A DNA stretch of 64,000 bases from Aestuariivirga litoralis (GTDB taxonomy: Bacteria; Pseudomonadota; Alphaproteobacteria; Rhizobiales; Aestuariivirgaceae): assembly GCF_003234965.1 (NCBI RefSeq), contig NZ_QKVK01000005.1, positions 186,001 to 250,000 of the forward strand. The letters are read 5' to 3'. The notes below the pieces were generated by a model. That model worked only from the letters and a program-made list of their open reading frames with translations. It was not told where the DNA came from and did not search any database. Each line of letters opens with the position of its first letter. Within the stretch, counting starts at the first letter, position 1. The translations under genes were made by a program, and so were the position numbers. Below are positions 45,270 to 53,761 of the stretch, piece by piece.

Positions 45270-45452
45270 GTCATCCCGGCGAAGGCCGGGATCCCGCTTC
45301 CTTCCCCTGGTCTCCTCATGAATTCATCTCCCCCGGGCCTGACCCGGGGGCCCTTTGTCCGCCGCCCGAAAGGGATGCGCGGATCAAGTCCGCGCAAGGT
45401 GAATTCACAGAGTGCCGGACCGAAGCGGGACCCCGGCCTTCGCCGGGGTGAC
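45270..45452. repeat. 183-bp composite palindromic element with 31-bp inverted ends
   Basis: The left arm 45270-45300 (GTCATCCCGGCGAAGG...) and right arm 45422-45452 are reverse complements over 31 bases with two mismatches. Inside are smaller inverted repeats, CCCCGGG...CCCGGGG near 45330-45350 and GCGCGGA...TCCGCGC near 45377-45395, and two copies of TGAATTCA. It resembles REP/BIME-like or MITE-like intergenic elements of Hyphomicrobiales. No transposase gene is present. Confidence 0.75.
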
Positions 45453-45629
45453 GCCAGTTTCGGGGGTATGACAGAACTCACTCCCACCACTCCCTCCTCG
45501 CCGGAAGGGGGGTCCCCCGGCACGCACCTCGCCCGCAGGGCCAGGGGAGAGGGTCATCCGGGATCGGCTGTGGCGCGCCGGCCCGGGAAATCTTTCACAA
45601 TGTCAATCAGCAGCAGGCACGTGCTGGGA

Positions 45630-45658
45630 TATATAGAACAAAATAGGAACAAAGTCAA
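45630..45658 (-). promoter_or_regulatory. LexA (SOS)-type promoter, GTTC-N7-GTTC, with no gene downstream
   Basis: On the minus strand TTGACT (45653-45658), 17 bases, TATATA (45630-45635). The spacer holds GTTC-N7-GTTC at 45636-45650, an exact match to the alphaproteobacterial LexA box, filling the spacer up to the -10. The transcript would start near 45623 and run left into the palindromic element and then antisense to ptsN. The only open frames within it are short or low-complexity. Confidence 0.65.
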
Positions 45659-45687
45659 GCTGAAAATTCCTGCTGCAGGATAAAAAA

Positions 45688-45711
45688 GGGCCCCGGCATC
45701 CGCCGGGGCCC
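45688..45711 (-). terminator. rho-independent terminator of the DUF1150 gene
   Basis: GGGCCCCGGC at 45688-45697 pairs perfectly with GCCGGGGCCC at 45702-45711. On the minus strand the stem is followed by TTTTTT. It lies 25 bases after the DUF1150 stop. Confidence 0.92.
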
Positions 45712-45735
45712 GTCATTCAGCACTGGTTTGCGGGC

Positions 45736-45990
45736 TCAGTGCACGCTCATCGGCATCAGCTCATGTTCGAAGGCGCTGCCCATGGCCGCTTCCTTCGAGC
45801 CGGAGATCGACACCGGCGTGCCATCGGCATTGTAGAGGCAGAACAGCTTCGAGTCGGCCGAAACGCTGGCCTGCCCGCCCAGCAGCCGCTTGGCTTCGTT
45901 GACTGCGATCTCGCGGATATATCCGAGGTCGCCCTCGCCCAGCAAAGCTAGGTCCTGCGGCGTGAGATCGACGGACTTCTTCAATTCCAT
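45736..45990 (-). CDS. DUF1150 family protein
   Basis: An 84-residue protein starting MELKKSVDLTPQDLALLGEG, with the family segment GYIREIAVNEAKRLLGG and SKLFCLYNADGTPVSIS, and ending in a Met/His-rich tail. GGAGGGTGATCAT precedes the ATG at 45990. DUF1150 is an alphaproteobacterial family of unknown role almost always found beside a small heat-shock gene, as here; it is likely translated together with it. Confidence 0.9.
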   Translation of the reverse strand: MELKKSVDLTPQDLALLGEGDLGYIREIAVNEAKRLLGGQASVSADSKLFCLYNADGTPVSISGSKEAAMGSAFEHELMPMSVH

Positions 45991-45994
45991 ATGA

Positions 45995-46417
45995 TCACCC
46001 TCCAATCTGGATACGGCGGACCACCCGCCGCGGTTCGGGTCGTTCGAGGTGGAGTTCGAGCAGGCCGTTCTCCAGCCTCGCCCCGGTCACCTCCATCCCG
46101 TCCGCCAGCACGAAGGCCCGCTGGAACTGGCGGGCCGCGATGCCGCGGTGCAGGTAGGCCTTCCCGTCCTCCTCCTTCTGGCGGCCGCGGATCACCAGCT
46201 GGTTCTCCTCGACCGTCACGTCCAGCTCGTCGCGGGCAAAGCCCGCCACGGCCAGCGTGATGCGAAGCCGCTCGGCCTCGCCCTCCGCGCGCGGAAGCCG
46301 TTCGATGTTGTAGGGTGGATAGCCGTCCCCGCCGGTCTTGGTGGCCCGGTCGAGCATCCGCTCGAGCTCATCGAAGCCGAGCAGCAGGGGGGACGAAAAA
46401 ACAGACAGACTTTTCAT
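45995..46417 (-). CDS. small heat-shock protein (Hsp20/alpha-crystallin)
   Basis: A 140-residue protein with the alpha-crystallin domain (about 36-130): YNIERLPRAEGEAERLRITLAVAGF, DELDVTVEENQLVIRGRQ, a short loop, then ARLENGLLELHLERPEP with the conserved hydrophobic pattern. It acts as an ATP-independent holdase for unfolding proteins. On the minus strand a near-match to the stress promoter (GGAAC-N16-GGTT, 46479-46503) lies upstream, 62 bases before the start. Confidence 0.92.
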   Translation of the reverse strand: MKSLSVFSSPLLLGFDELERMLDRATKTGGDGYPPYNIERLPRAEGEAERLRITLAVAGFARDELDVTVEENQLVIRGRQKEEDGKAYLHRGIAARQFQRAFVLADGMEVTGARLENGLLELHLERPEPRRVVRRIQIGG

Positions 46418-46547
46418 TTCGGTTTTGCCCTCGTGAAGCAGCAATGAGCTGGAACCCGGACGCGGCATCCTCAGCTACAACCATCATATGTGAAACCTGT
46501 TCCCGGCTTTCAAGCCGCCCGCTTGACCGGCCCATGGCGGGGGTGTT

Positions 46548-46563
46548 TTGATCGGATGATCAA
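46548..46563. promoter_or_regulatory. perfect inverted repeat before the nucleoside operon
   Basis: TTGATC and GATCAA flank GGAT, a 16-base perfect palindrome 68 bases before the first gene of the nucleoside operon. It may be the operator of a local repressor. It resembles an FNR site but the half-sites are two bases too far apart. A weak -35/-10 pair (TTGACC at 46523, TTTGAT at 46547) would overlap it. Confidence 0.4.
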
Positions 46564-46630
46564 CATTGCTATCGCCACCCCGGCAGGGTTGTGGTTAGAT
46601 CGGACAAACACTTCAAACAGGGAGACGAAG

Positions 46631-47632
46631 ATGCTCAGACGTTCACTCCTCGCCGCCGTGGCGGCCCTTGCCATGTCGGCCACCGCCGCGCTGGCGGCGG
46701 ATGACAAGCCGGCGATCGTGTTCGACATCGGCGGCAAGTTCGACAAGTCGTTCAACGAAAGCATGTTCAACGGCTCCGAGAAGTTCAAGAAGGAGACCGG
46801 CATCGCCTATGGCGAGTTCGAGATCGCCAACGAGGCCCAGCGCGAGCAGGCCATCCGCAACTTCGCCGACCAGGGCTATTCCCCCATCATCGCGGCGGGC
46901 TTCGCCCAGGCCGCGGCGCTGGAGAAGGTCGCCAAGGAGTATCCGGACCTCAAGTTCGCCATCGTCGACATGGTGGTGGACCTGCCCAATGTCCAGTCCA
47001 TCGTGTTCAAGGAGGAGGAGGGCTCCTACCTCGTCGGCCTCCTCGCCGGCATGGCGTCCAAGTCCGGCAAGGTCGGCTTCGTCGGCGGCATGGACATTCC
47101 GCTGATCCGCAAGTTCGGCTGCGGCTATGCCCAGGGCGTGAAGGCCGCCAAGGCCGATGCCACCGTCATCCAGAACATGACGGGTGACACCGGTGCCGCC
47201 TGGAACGACCCGGTCAAGGGCGGCGAGATCACCAAGGGCCAGATGGCCCAGGGTGCCGACGTCATCTATGCCGCCGCCGGCGCCACGGGCCTGGGCGTCC
47301 TTCAGGCCGCTGCCGATGGCGGTGCGCTGTCGATCGGCGTCGACGCCAACCAGAACTACCTGCACCCCGGCAAGGTCCTCACCTCCATGCTGAAGCGCGT
47401 CGACGTCGCCGTCTTCAACGTGATGATGTCCGGCAAGGACGGTTCCTTCACGCCGGGCATCAAGGTGCTCGGCCTCGCCGAGGATGGCGTGGGCTATGCG
47501 GTGGACGACAACAACAAGCCGCTGCTGACGCCCGAGATGACCGCCGCGGCCGAGAAGGCCAGGGCCGACATCATCGCCGGCACCATCAAGGTGCACGACT
47601 ACACGACCGACAATACCTGCCCCGTGCAGTAA
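46631..47632 (+). CDS. BMP-family nucleoside-binding protein (ABC transporter)
   Basis: A 333-residue exported binding protein: signal peptide to ALA-ADD (about residue 23), then the BMP fold with FDIGGKFDKSFNESMFNG, YSPIIAAGFAQAAALEKVA, KVGFVGGMDIPLIRKFGCGYAQG and the C-terminal sugar-binding face. Such proteins bind purine and pyrimidine nucleosides. GGGAGACGAAG precedes the ATG. First gene of the operon of eight that encodes uptake and breakdown of nucleosides. Lipoprotein processing is not indicated: there is no Cys at the cleavage site. Confidence 0.93.
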   Translation: MLRRSLLAAVAALAMSATAALAADDKPAIVFDIGGKFDKSFNESMFNGSEKFKKETGIAYGEFEIANEAQREQAIRNFADQGYSPIIAAGFAQAAALEKVAKEYPDLKFAIVDMVVDLPNVQSIVFKEEEGSYLVGLLAGMASKSGKVGFVGGMDIPLIRKFGCGYAQGVKAAKADATVIQNMTGDTGAAWNDPVKGGEITKGQMAQGADVIYAAAGATGLGVLQAAADGGALSIGVDANQNYLHPGKVLTSMLKRVDVAVFNVMMSGKDGSFTPGIKVLGLAEDGVGYAVDDNNKPLLTPEMTAAAEKARADIIAGTIKVHDYTTDNTCPVQ

Positions 47633-47696
47633 GTCACTGCGAGCCGCTTTCCATCCGGAAGGCGGCTCGAACCTTGCCTGCTGAAACGGGAACGGC

Positions 47697-49214
47697 ATGA
47701 CTCCCGCCATCGAACTCATCCGCATCGACAAGCGCTTCGGCTCCGTCCATGCCAACAAGGACGTGTCGCTGGCGATCGAGCCCGGCTCCATCCACGGCAT
47801 CATCGGCGAGAACGGTGCGGGCAAGTCGACCCTGATGTCGATCCTCTTCGGCTTCTACCACGCCGACTCGGGCGAGATCCGCGTCAAGGGAAGCCCGGTG
47901 AAGATCCGCTCCTCATCCGATGCCATCGCGCTCGGCATCGGCATGGTGCACCAGCACTTCATGCTGGTCGAGCCCTTCACCGTGCTTGAGAACGTGGTGC
48001 TCGGCGCCGAGGGCGGCCGCCTCATCGGCCCGGCACTCGCCAAGGCCCGCGCCGAACTCGAGCGCCTCGCCGCGGATTATGAACTCGAGGTCGACCCCGA
48101 CGCCATCGTCGGTGAACTGCCTGTCGGCCTGCAGCAGCGCGTCGAAATCCTCAAGGCCCTGTTCAAGGGCGCCGAGACCCTGATCCTCGACGAGCCCACC
48201 GGCGTCCTCACGCCGGACGAGGCCGACCACCTGTTCCGCATCCTCCGTACACTGAAGGACCAGGGCAAGACCGTCATCCTCATCACCCACAAGCTGCGCG
48301 AGATCATGGCCATCACCGACCGCGTCTCGGTCATGCGCCGCGGCGAGCTGGTGGCGACGAAGGAGACGAAAGCCACCAACGTCGAGGAACTGGCCGAGCT
48401 GATGGTCGGCCGCCGGGTGCTGCTCAGCGTCGAGAAGGGGCCGTCAAATCCCGGCGAGACGGTGCTGGAGGTCAAGAACCTCACCTGGAAGGACAGGAAG
48501 GGCGTGCCCCGCGTCGACAATGTCTCCTTCAGCGTGAGGAAGGGCGAGATCGTCGGCATTGCCGGCGTCTCCGGCAACGGCCAGTCGGAACTGCTCGACG
48601 TCATCGCCGGCATTGCAAAGCCCAGCTCCGGCCAGGTGATCTTCGAGGGCAAGGACATCGGCATCCTCGGTGACCCGCGCCACGTGCGCGAGGAGGGGCT
48701 GGCCCATGTTCCGGAGGACCGCCAGCACCGCGGCCTCATCGGCAGCTTCGATGCCGCCGAGAGCGCCATCCTCGGCTGGCATCATCTCGAGCAGCTGGGC
48801 AAGGGCTTCCGTCTCGACCGTGACAAGGTCGTCGCCCGGGCCCGCGCCGAGATGGAGGAGTTCGACGTCCGCCCGCCCGACCCCTTCCTCAAGTCCTCCA
48901 AGTTCTCCGGCGGCAACCAGCAGAAGCTGATCATCGCGCGCGAGATCAAGTCCAACCCCGATCTCCTCATCGTCGGCCAGCCCACACGCGGGGTCGACAT
49001 CGGCGCCATCGAATACATCCACAAGCGCATCATCCAGCTGCGCGACGAGGGCAAGGCGGTGCTCCTCGTCTCGGTCGAGCTCGACGAGATCCGCTCCATG
49101 TCGGACCGCATCCTGGTCATGTTCGCCGGCCGCATCATGGGCGAGCGCGGGCCGGGCGCCGACGAGCGCGAGCTGGGCCTGCTCATGGCCGGCGTCGCCC
49201 GGGATGCCGCCTGA
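47697..49214 (+). CDS. nucleoside ABC transporter ATP-binding protein (two domains)
   Basis: A 505-residue ATPase with two RbsA-like nucleotide-binding domains. The first has GENGAGKSTLMSILFG (near 37-52), a QQR-type signature LPVGLQQRVEILKAL and DEPTGVLTPDEADHLF; the second has GVSGNGQSELLDVIAG, SGGNQQKLIIAREI and VGQPTRGVDIGAIEY. It drives the BMP-dependent transporter. The stop overlaps the permease start (TGATG). Confidence 0.94.
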   Translation: MTPAIELIRIDKRFGSVHANKDVSLAIEPGSIHGIIGENGAGKSTLMSILFGFYHADSGEIRVKGSPVKIRSSSDAIALGIGMVHQHFMLVEPFTVLENVVLGAEGGRLIGPALAKARAELERLAADYELEVDPDAIVGELPVGLQQRVEILKALFKGAETLILDEPTGVLTPDEADHLFRILRTLKDQGKTVILITHKLREIMAITDRVSVMRRGELVATKETKATNVEELAELMVGRRVLLSVEKGPSNPGETVLEVKNLTWKDRKGVPRVDNVSFSVRKGEIVGIAGVSGNGQSELLDVIAGIAKPSSGQVIFEGKDIGILGDPRHVREEGLAHVPEDRQHRGLIGSFDAAESAILGWHHLEQLGKGFRLDRDKVVARARAEMEEFDVRPPDPFLKSSKFSGGNQQKLIIAREIKSNPDLLIVGQPTRGVDIGAIEYIHKRIIQLRDEGKAVLLVSVELDEIRSMSDRILVMFAGRIMGERGPGADERELGLLMAGVARDAA

Positions 49215-50323
49215 TGGTACAGCACCGCGGCGAACTTCCGCACTGGGTCGACGTCGGCCTCATTCCGCTCATCAACCTCTGCGTGGCGCTGGCCGTCTCG
49301 GGCCTCATCGTGCTCATCATCGGCGAGAACCCGGTGGAGGCGATGTGGATCATGCTCAAGGGGGCCGTCGGCTCGCTCAAGGGCTGGGGCTACCTCCTCT
49401 ACTATGCCACCACCTTCGTCTTCACCGGGCTTGCCGTGGCGGTGGCCTTCCACGCCGGCCTCTTCAATATCGGCGGCGAGGGCCAGGCCTACATGGCGGG
49501 CGTCGGTGCGGCCGCGGTGGGCCTGGGGCTGGAGTTCCTGCCCTGGCCCATCCTCATCCCCCTCGCCATCCTCGCCTCCATGGCCATGGGCGCCTTCTGG
49601 GCCTGGATTCCCGGCGTGCTGCAGGCCAAGCGCGGCAGCCACATCGTGATCACCACGATCATGTTCAACTTCATCGCGGCGAGCCTCGTCGGCTACCTGA
49701 TCAACTACTGGTTCCGCCCCGTCGGCAAGATGGCGGTCGAGAGCCGCGAGATCACCGGGGCCTACATCATGAGCGCGCGCGAGGTGGCGCGCGAATTCTT
49801 CGGCGTCAGGATCGCCTCCTCGCCGCTGAACTTCTCCGTCTTCCTCGCGCTCATCGCGGCCTGGGCGGTGTGGTACCTGCTGTGGCGCACCAAGCTCGGC
49901 TACGAGATCCGCGCGCTGGGGGCGAACCCGGCCGCCGCGGTCTATGCCGGCATCAGGCCGGACCGCATCATCATCATCGCCATGGTCATCTCCGGCGCGC
50001 TCGCGGGCCTCGTGCCGGTGAACGAGATCCTCGGCGTCCAGCACCGGCTGGTGCTGGGCTATGTCGGCGGCGCCGGCTTCGTCGGCATTGCCGTGGCGCT
50101 GATGGGCCGCTCGCACCCCATCGGCATCCTGCTCGCCGCCATGCTCTTCGGCCTGCTCTATCAGGGCGGCTCCGAGCTTTCCTTCGCCAAGCCTGAGATC
50201 AACCGCGACATGGTGGTGGTGATCCAGGGCCTCGTGATCCTGTTCATGGGGGCCCTCGAATATGCCTTCCGGCCGGCACTCTCGGCGCTGTTCTATCCCG
50301 TCGGCGGGGAGGGCAACCAGTGA
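49214..50323 (+). CDS. nucleoside ABC transporter permease 1
   Basis: A 369-residue membrane protein with about nine segments. It starts with a 45-residue cytoplasmic end, and contains FHAGLFNIGGEGQAYMAG, the conserved motif of BPD_transp_2 nucleoside and sugar permeases, plus GYEIRALGANPAAAVYAGI. It forms the channel with the second permease encoded next. Start overlaps the ATPase stop. Confidence 0.93.
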   Translation: MVQHRGELPHWVDVGLIPLINLCVALAVSGLIVLIIGENPVEAMWIMLKGAVGSLKGWGYLLYYATTFVFTGLAVAVAFHAGLFNIGGEGQAYMAGVGAAAVGLGLEFLPWPILIPLAILASMAMGAFWAWIPGVLQAKRGSHIVITTIMFNFIAASLVGYLINYWFRPVGKMAVESREITGAYIMSAREVAREFFGVRIASSPLNFSVFLALIAAWAVWYLLWRTKLGYEIRALGANPAAAVYAGIRPDRIIIIAMVISGALAGLVPVNEILGVQHRLVLGYVGGAGFVGIAVALMGRSHPIGILLAAMLFGLLYQGGSELSFAKPEINRDMVVVIQGLVILFMGALEYAFRPALSALFYPVGGEGNQ

Positions 50324-51267
50324 ACCTCTACATCGAGCTCCTCGCCTCCACGATCCGCATGAGCGTACCGCTGATCCTCGCCTGCATGGCGGGGCTCTGG
50401 TCGGAGCGGTCGGGCATCGTCGACATCGGGCTCGAGGGCAAGATGCTGATCGCCGCCTTCGTTGCGGCCTCCGCCTCCGCCGTCTTCGGCTCGGCCTGGA
50501 TCGGCCTGTTCTGCGCCATCCTGGCCTCGCTCGCCTTCGCGCTCGTCCACGGCTATGCCTCGATCAACCAGCGCGGCAACCAAGTGGTCTCGGGCGTTGC
50601 CATCAACATGCTGGCCGCCGGTCTCGCCGTGGTGCTCGGCAATGAATGGTTCAAGGAGGGCGGCCGCACGCCGGCCCTTCCGCCGGACGGGCGATTCCTG
50701 CCCTTCCAGTTCCCCGCACTGGACACGCTGCCCGTCATCGGACCGCTGGTCCGGATCTTCTTCGAACATTCGATCCTTGCCTATGTCGCCTTCCTGCTGG
50801 TGCCGCTCACCGCCTGGGCGCTGGCCCGCACCCGCTTCGGCCTCAGGCTCCGCGCCGTGGGCGAAAACCCGCATGCGGTGGACACGGCCGGCATCTCGGT
50901 CGCGGCCCTGCGCTATCGCGCCGTCATCATCGCGGGCGTGCTGTGCGGCATTGCCGGGGCCTATATCTCCACCTCGCTGTCCTCGAGCTTCGTGCGCGAC
51001 ATGACGGCGGGCGGCGGCTTCATGGCGCTCGCGGCGCTGATCTTCGCCAACTGGCGCGCCTGGCCGGCCTTGGGCGCCTGCCTGCTCTTCGGCTTCCTGC
51101 AGGCGGTGGGCAATTTCGCGCAAGGCGCCTCGGTCGGCGGCTTCCAGATCCCGGTGCAGTTCATCAACATGCTTCCTTACGTGCTCACCGTCGTGCTGCT
51201 CGCCGGCTTCATCGGCAAGTCGGTGCCACCCAAGGCCTCTGGCCTCCCCTATACGAAGGACCGCTGA
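50320..51267 (+). CDS. nucleoside ABC transporter permease 2
   Basis: A 315-residue membrane protein of the BPD_transp_2 type, with IVDIGLEGKMLIAAFVAAS, SINQRGNQVVSGVAINML and RTRFGLRLRAVGENPHAVDTAGI. The start is GTG 50320-50322, overlapping the TGA of permease 1. It pairs with permease 1 to complete the transporter. Confidence 0.93.
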   Translation: MNLYIELLASTIRMSVPLILACMAGLWSERSGIVDIGLEGKMLIAAFVAASASAVFGSAWIGLFCAILASLAFALVHGYASINQRGNQVVSGVAINMLAAGLAVVLGNEWFKEGGRTPALPPDGRFLPFQFPALDTLPVIGPLVRIFFEHSILAYVAFLLVPLTAWALARTRFGLRLRAVGENPHAVDTAGISVAALRYRAVIIAGVLCGIAGAYISTSLSSSFVRDMTAGGGFMALAALIFANWRAWPALGACLLFGFLQAVGNFAQGASVGGFQIPVQFINMLPYVLTVVLLAGFIGKSVPPKASGLPYTKDR

Positions 51268-51268
51268 C

Positions 51269-51661
51269 ATGCATGACCTGATCGAGGAGGCGAAGTCCGC
51301 CCGCCTGCGCGCCCATGCGCCCTATTCGAAATTCCTCGTCGGTGCCGCCATGCGCGATGAATATGGCCGCGTCCATGGCGGCTGCAACATCGAGAACGCC
51401 TCTTACCCGCAGGGCTGGTGCGCCGAGCCTTCCGCCATCTCCGCCCTCGTCATGGCCGGCGGGCGGAAGATCACCGAGATCGCGGTGATGGGCAATGGCG
51501 CGACGCTGTGCACCCCCTGCGGCGGCTGCCGCCAGAAGATCCGCGAATTCGCCGCACCGGACGTCAGGATCCATTGCTGCACTGAATCGGGCGAACTGAT
51601 CCAGACCTTCACGCTGGAGGAGCTGCTGCCCTTCTCCTTCGGCCCGGAGAACCTCGCATGA
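51269..51661 (+). CDS. cdd: cytidine deaminase
   Basis: A 130-residue zinc enzyme: CAE at 51-53 (Glu53 is the proton shuttle) and PCGGC with Cys84 and Cys87, plus the substrate contacts NIEN at 40-43 and YSKFLVGAA at the start. It turns cytidine and deoxycytidine into uridine and deoxyuridine. It lies two bases after the permease stop and overlaps the following PNP gene by four bases. Confidence 0.96.
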   Translation: MHDLIEEAKSARLRAHAPYSKFLVGAAMRDEYGRVHGGCNIENASYPQGWCAEPSAISALVMAGGRKITEIAVMGNGATLCTPCGGCRQKIREFAAPDVRIHCCTESGELIQTFTLEELLPFSFGPENLA

Positions 51662-52440
51662 ATGTGCTGGCCGAAAAACTGAAGGGCAGGGCGCCGAAGA
51701 CCGCCATCATCCTCGGCTCCAGCCTCGGCGCACTGGCCGAGGCCGTCGAGGACCCGCTCATCATTCCGTATACGGATCTTGCGGGCTTCCCCGTGCCGAA
51801 GATCTCGGGCCACGCCGGCAAGCTCTTCGTCGGAACACTGGGCGGGAAGGAGGTCGCCGTCCTCGCCGGCCGCGCCCACCCTTACGAGTCCGGCAACGCC
51901 GCCGTCATGCGCCCGGCGATCGAGATGCTGAAGGGGGCAGGGATCGAGACGCTGATCCTCACCAACGCGGCGGGAAGCCTCAAGCCCGGGATGCGCCCGG
52001 GCTCCATCATGCTGATCTCGGACCACATCAACTATTCCGGCATGAACCCGTTGATCGGCCAGCACGGTGACGAGAACTTCGTGCCGATGACCGATGCCTA
52101 TGACCCCGCGCTCCGCGCCCGCTTCCACGCCGCGGCGAAGGCGGAGGGCATTGCGCTCCACGAAGGCGTCTATTGCTGGTACTCCGGCCCCTCCTTCGAG
52201 ACCCCGGCGGAGATCCGCATGTTCCAGGTCATCGGCGGCTCTGCCGTGGGCATGTCGACCGCGCCCGAGACGATCCTCGCCCGCCGCTTCGGCCTGAAGG
52301 TTGCGGGCCTCTCCGTCATCACCAACCTCGCCGCGGGCATCGAGGGCGCATCGCCGAGCCACGAGGAAACGAAGCGCGAGGGGGCAAAGGCCGCGGAGAA
52401 CATGAAGCTCCTCGTCACCCGCTTTCTAAGGGATAGCTGA
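51658..52440 (+). CDS. punA: purine nucleoside phosphorylase (trimeric PNP)
   Basis: A 260-residue class I phosphorylase: LGSSLG at 19-24, GRAHPYESGN near 76-85, ILTNAAGS and WYSGPSFETPAEIR, and GLSVITNLAAGIE with the base-binding Asn. It splits guanosine and inosine into base and ribose-1-phosphate. The operon order (transport, cdd, PNP, deoA, deoB) makes a complete nucleoside breakdown route. Overlaps cdd by four bases. The gene symbol is by class; deoD-type hexameric PNP is a different fold. Confidence 0.93.
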   Translation: MNVLAEKLKGRAPKTAIILGSSLGALAEAVEDPLIIPYTDLAGFPVPKISGHAGKLFVGTLGGKEVAVLAGRAHPYESGNAAVMRPAIEMLKGAGIETLILTNAAGSLKPGMRPGSIMLISDHINYSGMNPLIGQHGDENFVPMTDAYDPALRARFHAAAKAEGIALHEGVYCWYSGPSFETPAEIRMFQVIGGSAVGMSTAPETILARRFGLKVAGLSVITNLAAGIEGASPSHEETKREGAKAAENMKLLVTRFLRDS

Positions 52441-52441
52441 C

Positions 52442-53749
52442 ATGCTGCCGCAGGAGCTGATCCGCCGCAAGCGCGACGGCGCATCGCTGAAGCGCGAGGA
52501 AGTGAAGGACTTCATCGCAGGCCTCACCTCGGGTGCGGTATCCGAAGGCCAGGTCGCCGCCTTCGCCATGGCGGTATTCTTCCGCGGCATGAGCCGGGAG
52601 GAGGCCGTGGGCCTGACGCTGGCCATGCGCGATTCCGGCACCGTGCTGCAGTGGGACCTGCCCGGCCCGGTGGTCGACAAGCATTCCTCCGGCGGCATCG
52701 GCGACAATCTCTCGCTCATGCTCGCCCCCATGCTCGCCGCCTGCGGCTGCTACGTGCCGATGATTTCCGGGAGGGGCCTTGGCCACACCGGCGGCACGCT
52801 GGACAAGCTCGATTCCATTCCCGGCTATGCCACCCAGCCGGGGCTCGATCTCTTTCGCCGTGTGACGCGCGAGGCGGGCTGCGCCATCATCGGCCAGACC
52901 GCCGACCTCGCCCCCGCCGACAAGCGCCTCTATGGCATCCGCGACGTGACGGCGACGGTCGAGTCGGTGCCGCTCATCACGGCCTCCATTCTTTCCAAGA
53001 AGCTCGCCGCGGGACTTGGCTCCCTCGTCCTCGACGTGAAGATGGGCTCCGGCGCCTTCATGACGCGCATGGCCGATGCCGAGGAACTGGCCGAGAGCCT
53101 CGTCGACGTGGCGAATGGCGCGGGCCTTCCCACTACGGCGCTGATCACCGACATGAGCGAGCCGCTCGCACCCTGCGCCGGCAATGCGCTGGAGGTGGCC
53201 CATGCCTGCGATTTCCTGCTCAACCGCCGCAGCGATCCCCGCGTCATGGACATCACCCTGGCGCTGGGCGCCGAACTGCTGGTCAGCACCGGCATCGCGC
53301 CAGACGCCGCCCAGGCCCGCTCCCGCCTCGAGGCAGCGCTCACCTCCGGCAGGGCGGCTGAACATTTCGAGCGCATGGTTGCCGCGCTGGGCGGCCCGGC
53401 GAACTTCCTTTCCACCTTCCGCGAGCGGCTGGCAACGGCCCCGGTCATCCGCCCCGTCCATGCCGACCGCGAGGGCTTCGTCTCCGCCATCCAGACCCGC
53501 GATCTGGGCCTCGCTGTCATCGAACTGGGCGGCGGCCGCCGCGTGGCCTCCGATGTGATCGACCACCGCGTCGGCCTCTCGCAACTGCTCGGCAAGGCTG
53601 CACGGGCCGACGTTTCGCAACCCCTCTGTCTCGTCCACGCGGCTGATGAGGACAGCTTCGCGAAGGCTGCGGAAATCGTCAAATCCGCTTATGTTGTGGG
53701 CGAGCGCCCCGGTGAATCGGCAACGGTGCTGGCGCGCATCACTGGCTGA
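52442..53749 (+). CDS. deoA: thymidine phosphorylase
   Basis: A 435-residue enzyme: helical N-terminal domain, then VVDKHSSGGIGDNLSLMLAPMLAACG (the signature with phosphate-binding Lys and Ser), KKLAAGLGSLVLDVKMGSGAFM, and the C-terminal beta domain with IDHRVGLSQL. It cleaves thymidine and deoxyuridine to base and deoxyribose-1-phosphate. Starts two bases after the PNP stop. Confidence 0.96.
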   Translation: MLPQELIRRKRDGASLKREEVKDFIAGLTSGAVSEGQVAAFAMAVFFRGMSREEAVGLTLAMRDSGTVLQWDLPGPVVDKHSSGGIGDNLSLMLAPMLAACGCYVPMISGRGLGHTGGTLDKLDSIPGYATQPGLDLFRRVTREAGCAIIGQTADLAPADKRLYGIRDVTATVESVPLITASILSKKLAAGLGSLVLDVKMGSGAFMTRMADAEELAESLVDVANGAGLPTTALITDMSEPLAPCAGNALEVAHACDFLLNRRSDPRVMDITLALGAELLVSTGIAPDAAQARSRLEAALTSGRAAEHFERMVAALGGPANFLSTFRERLATAPVIRPVHADREGFVSAIQTRDLGLAVIELGGGRRVASDVIDHRVGLSQLLGKAARADVSQPLCLVHAADEDSFAKAAEIVKSAYVVGERPGESATVLARITG

Positions 53750-53761
53750 AGCGGAGCAAAG

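Larger units (their letters stand above)
45250..45735. other. non-coding gap between ptsN and DUF1150 gene
   Basis: This 486-base convergent gap holds no convincing gene. From left to right it contains the 183-bp inverted-repeat element (45270-45452), a GC-rich palindromic stretch (about 45480-45590), an unusually AT-rich stretch (about 45590-45690) with a LexA-type promoter on the minus strand, and the terminator of the DUF1150 gene. Open frames across it are low-complexity and lack ribosome sites. Confidence 0.8.

Noticed and set aside
45318-45683. 121-codon plus-strand frame after ptsN
   Set aside because: It crosses the palindromic element, is Pro/Gly/Arg-rich and has no ribosome site.
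46479-46503. SigEcfG promoter of the small heat-shock gene
   Set aside because: GGAAC-N16-GGTT has one mismatch in the short -10 element; noted in the gene entry but not called as a feature.
46548-46563. FNR/FixK-type box before the nucleoside operon
   Set aside because: The half-sites TTGAT and ATCAA are six bases apart rather than four, so it does not fit; kept only as an unassigned palindrome.
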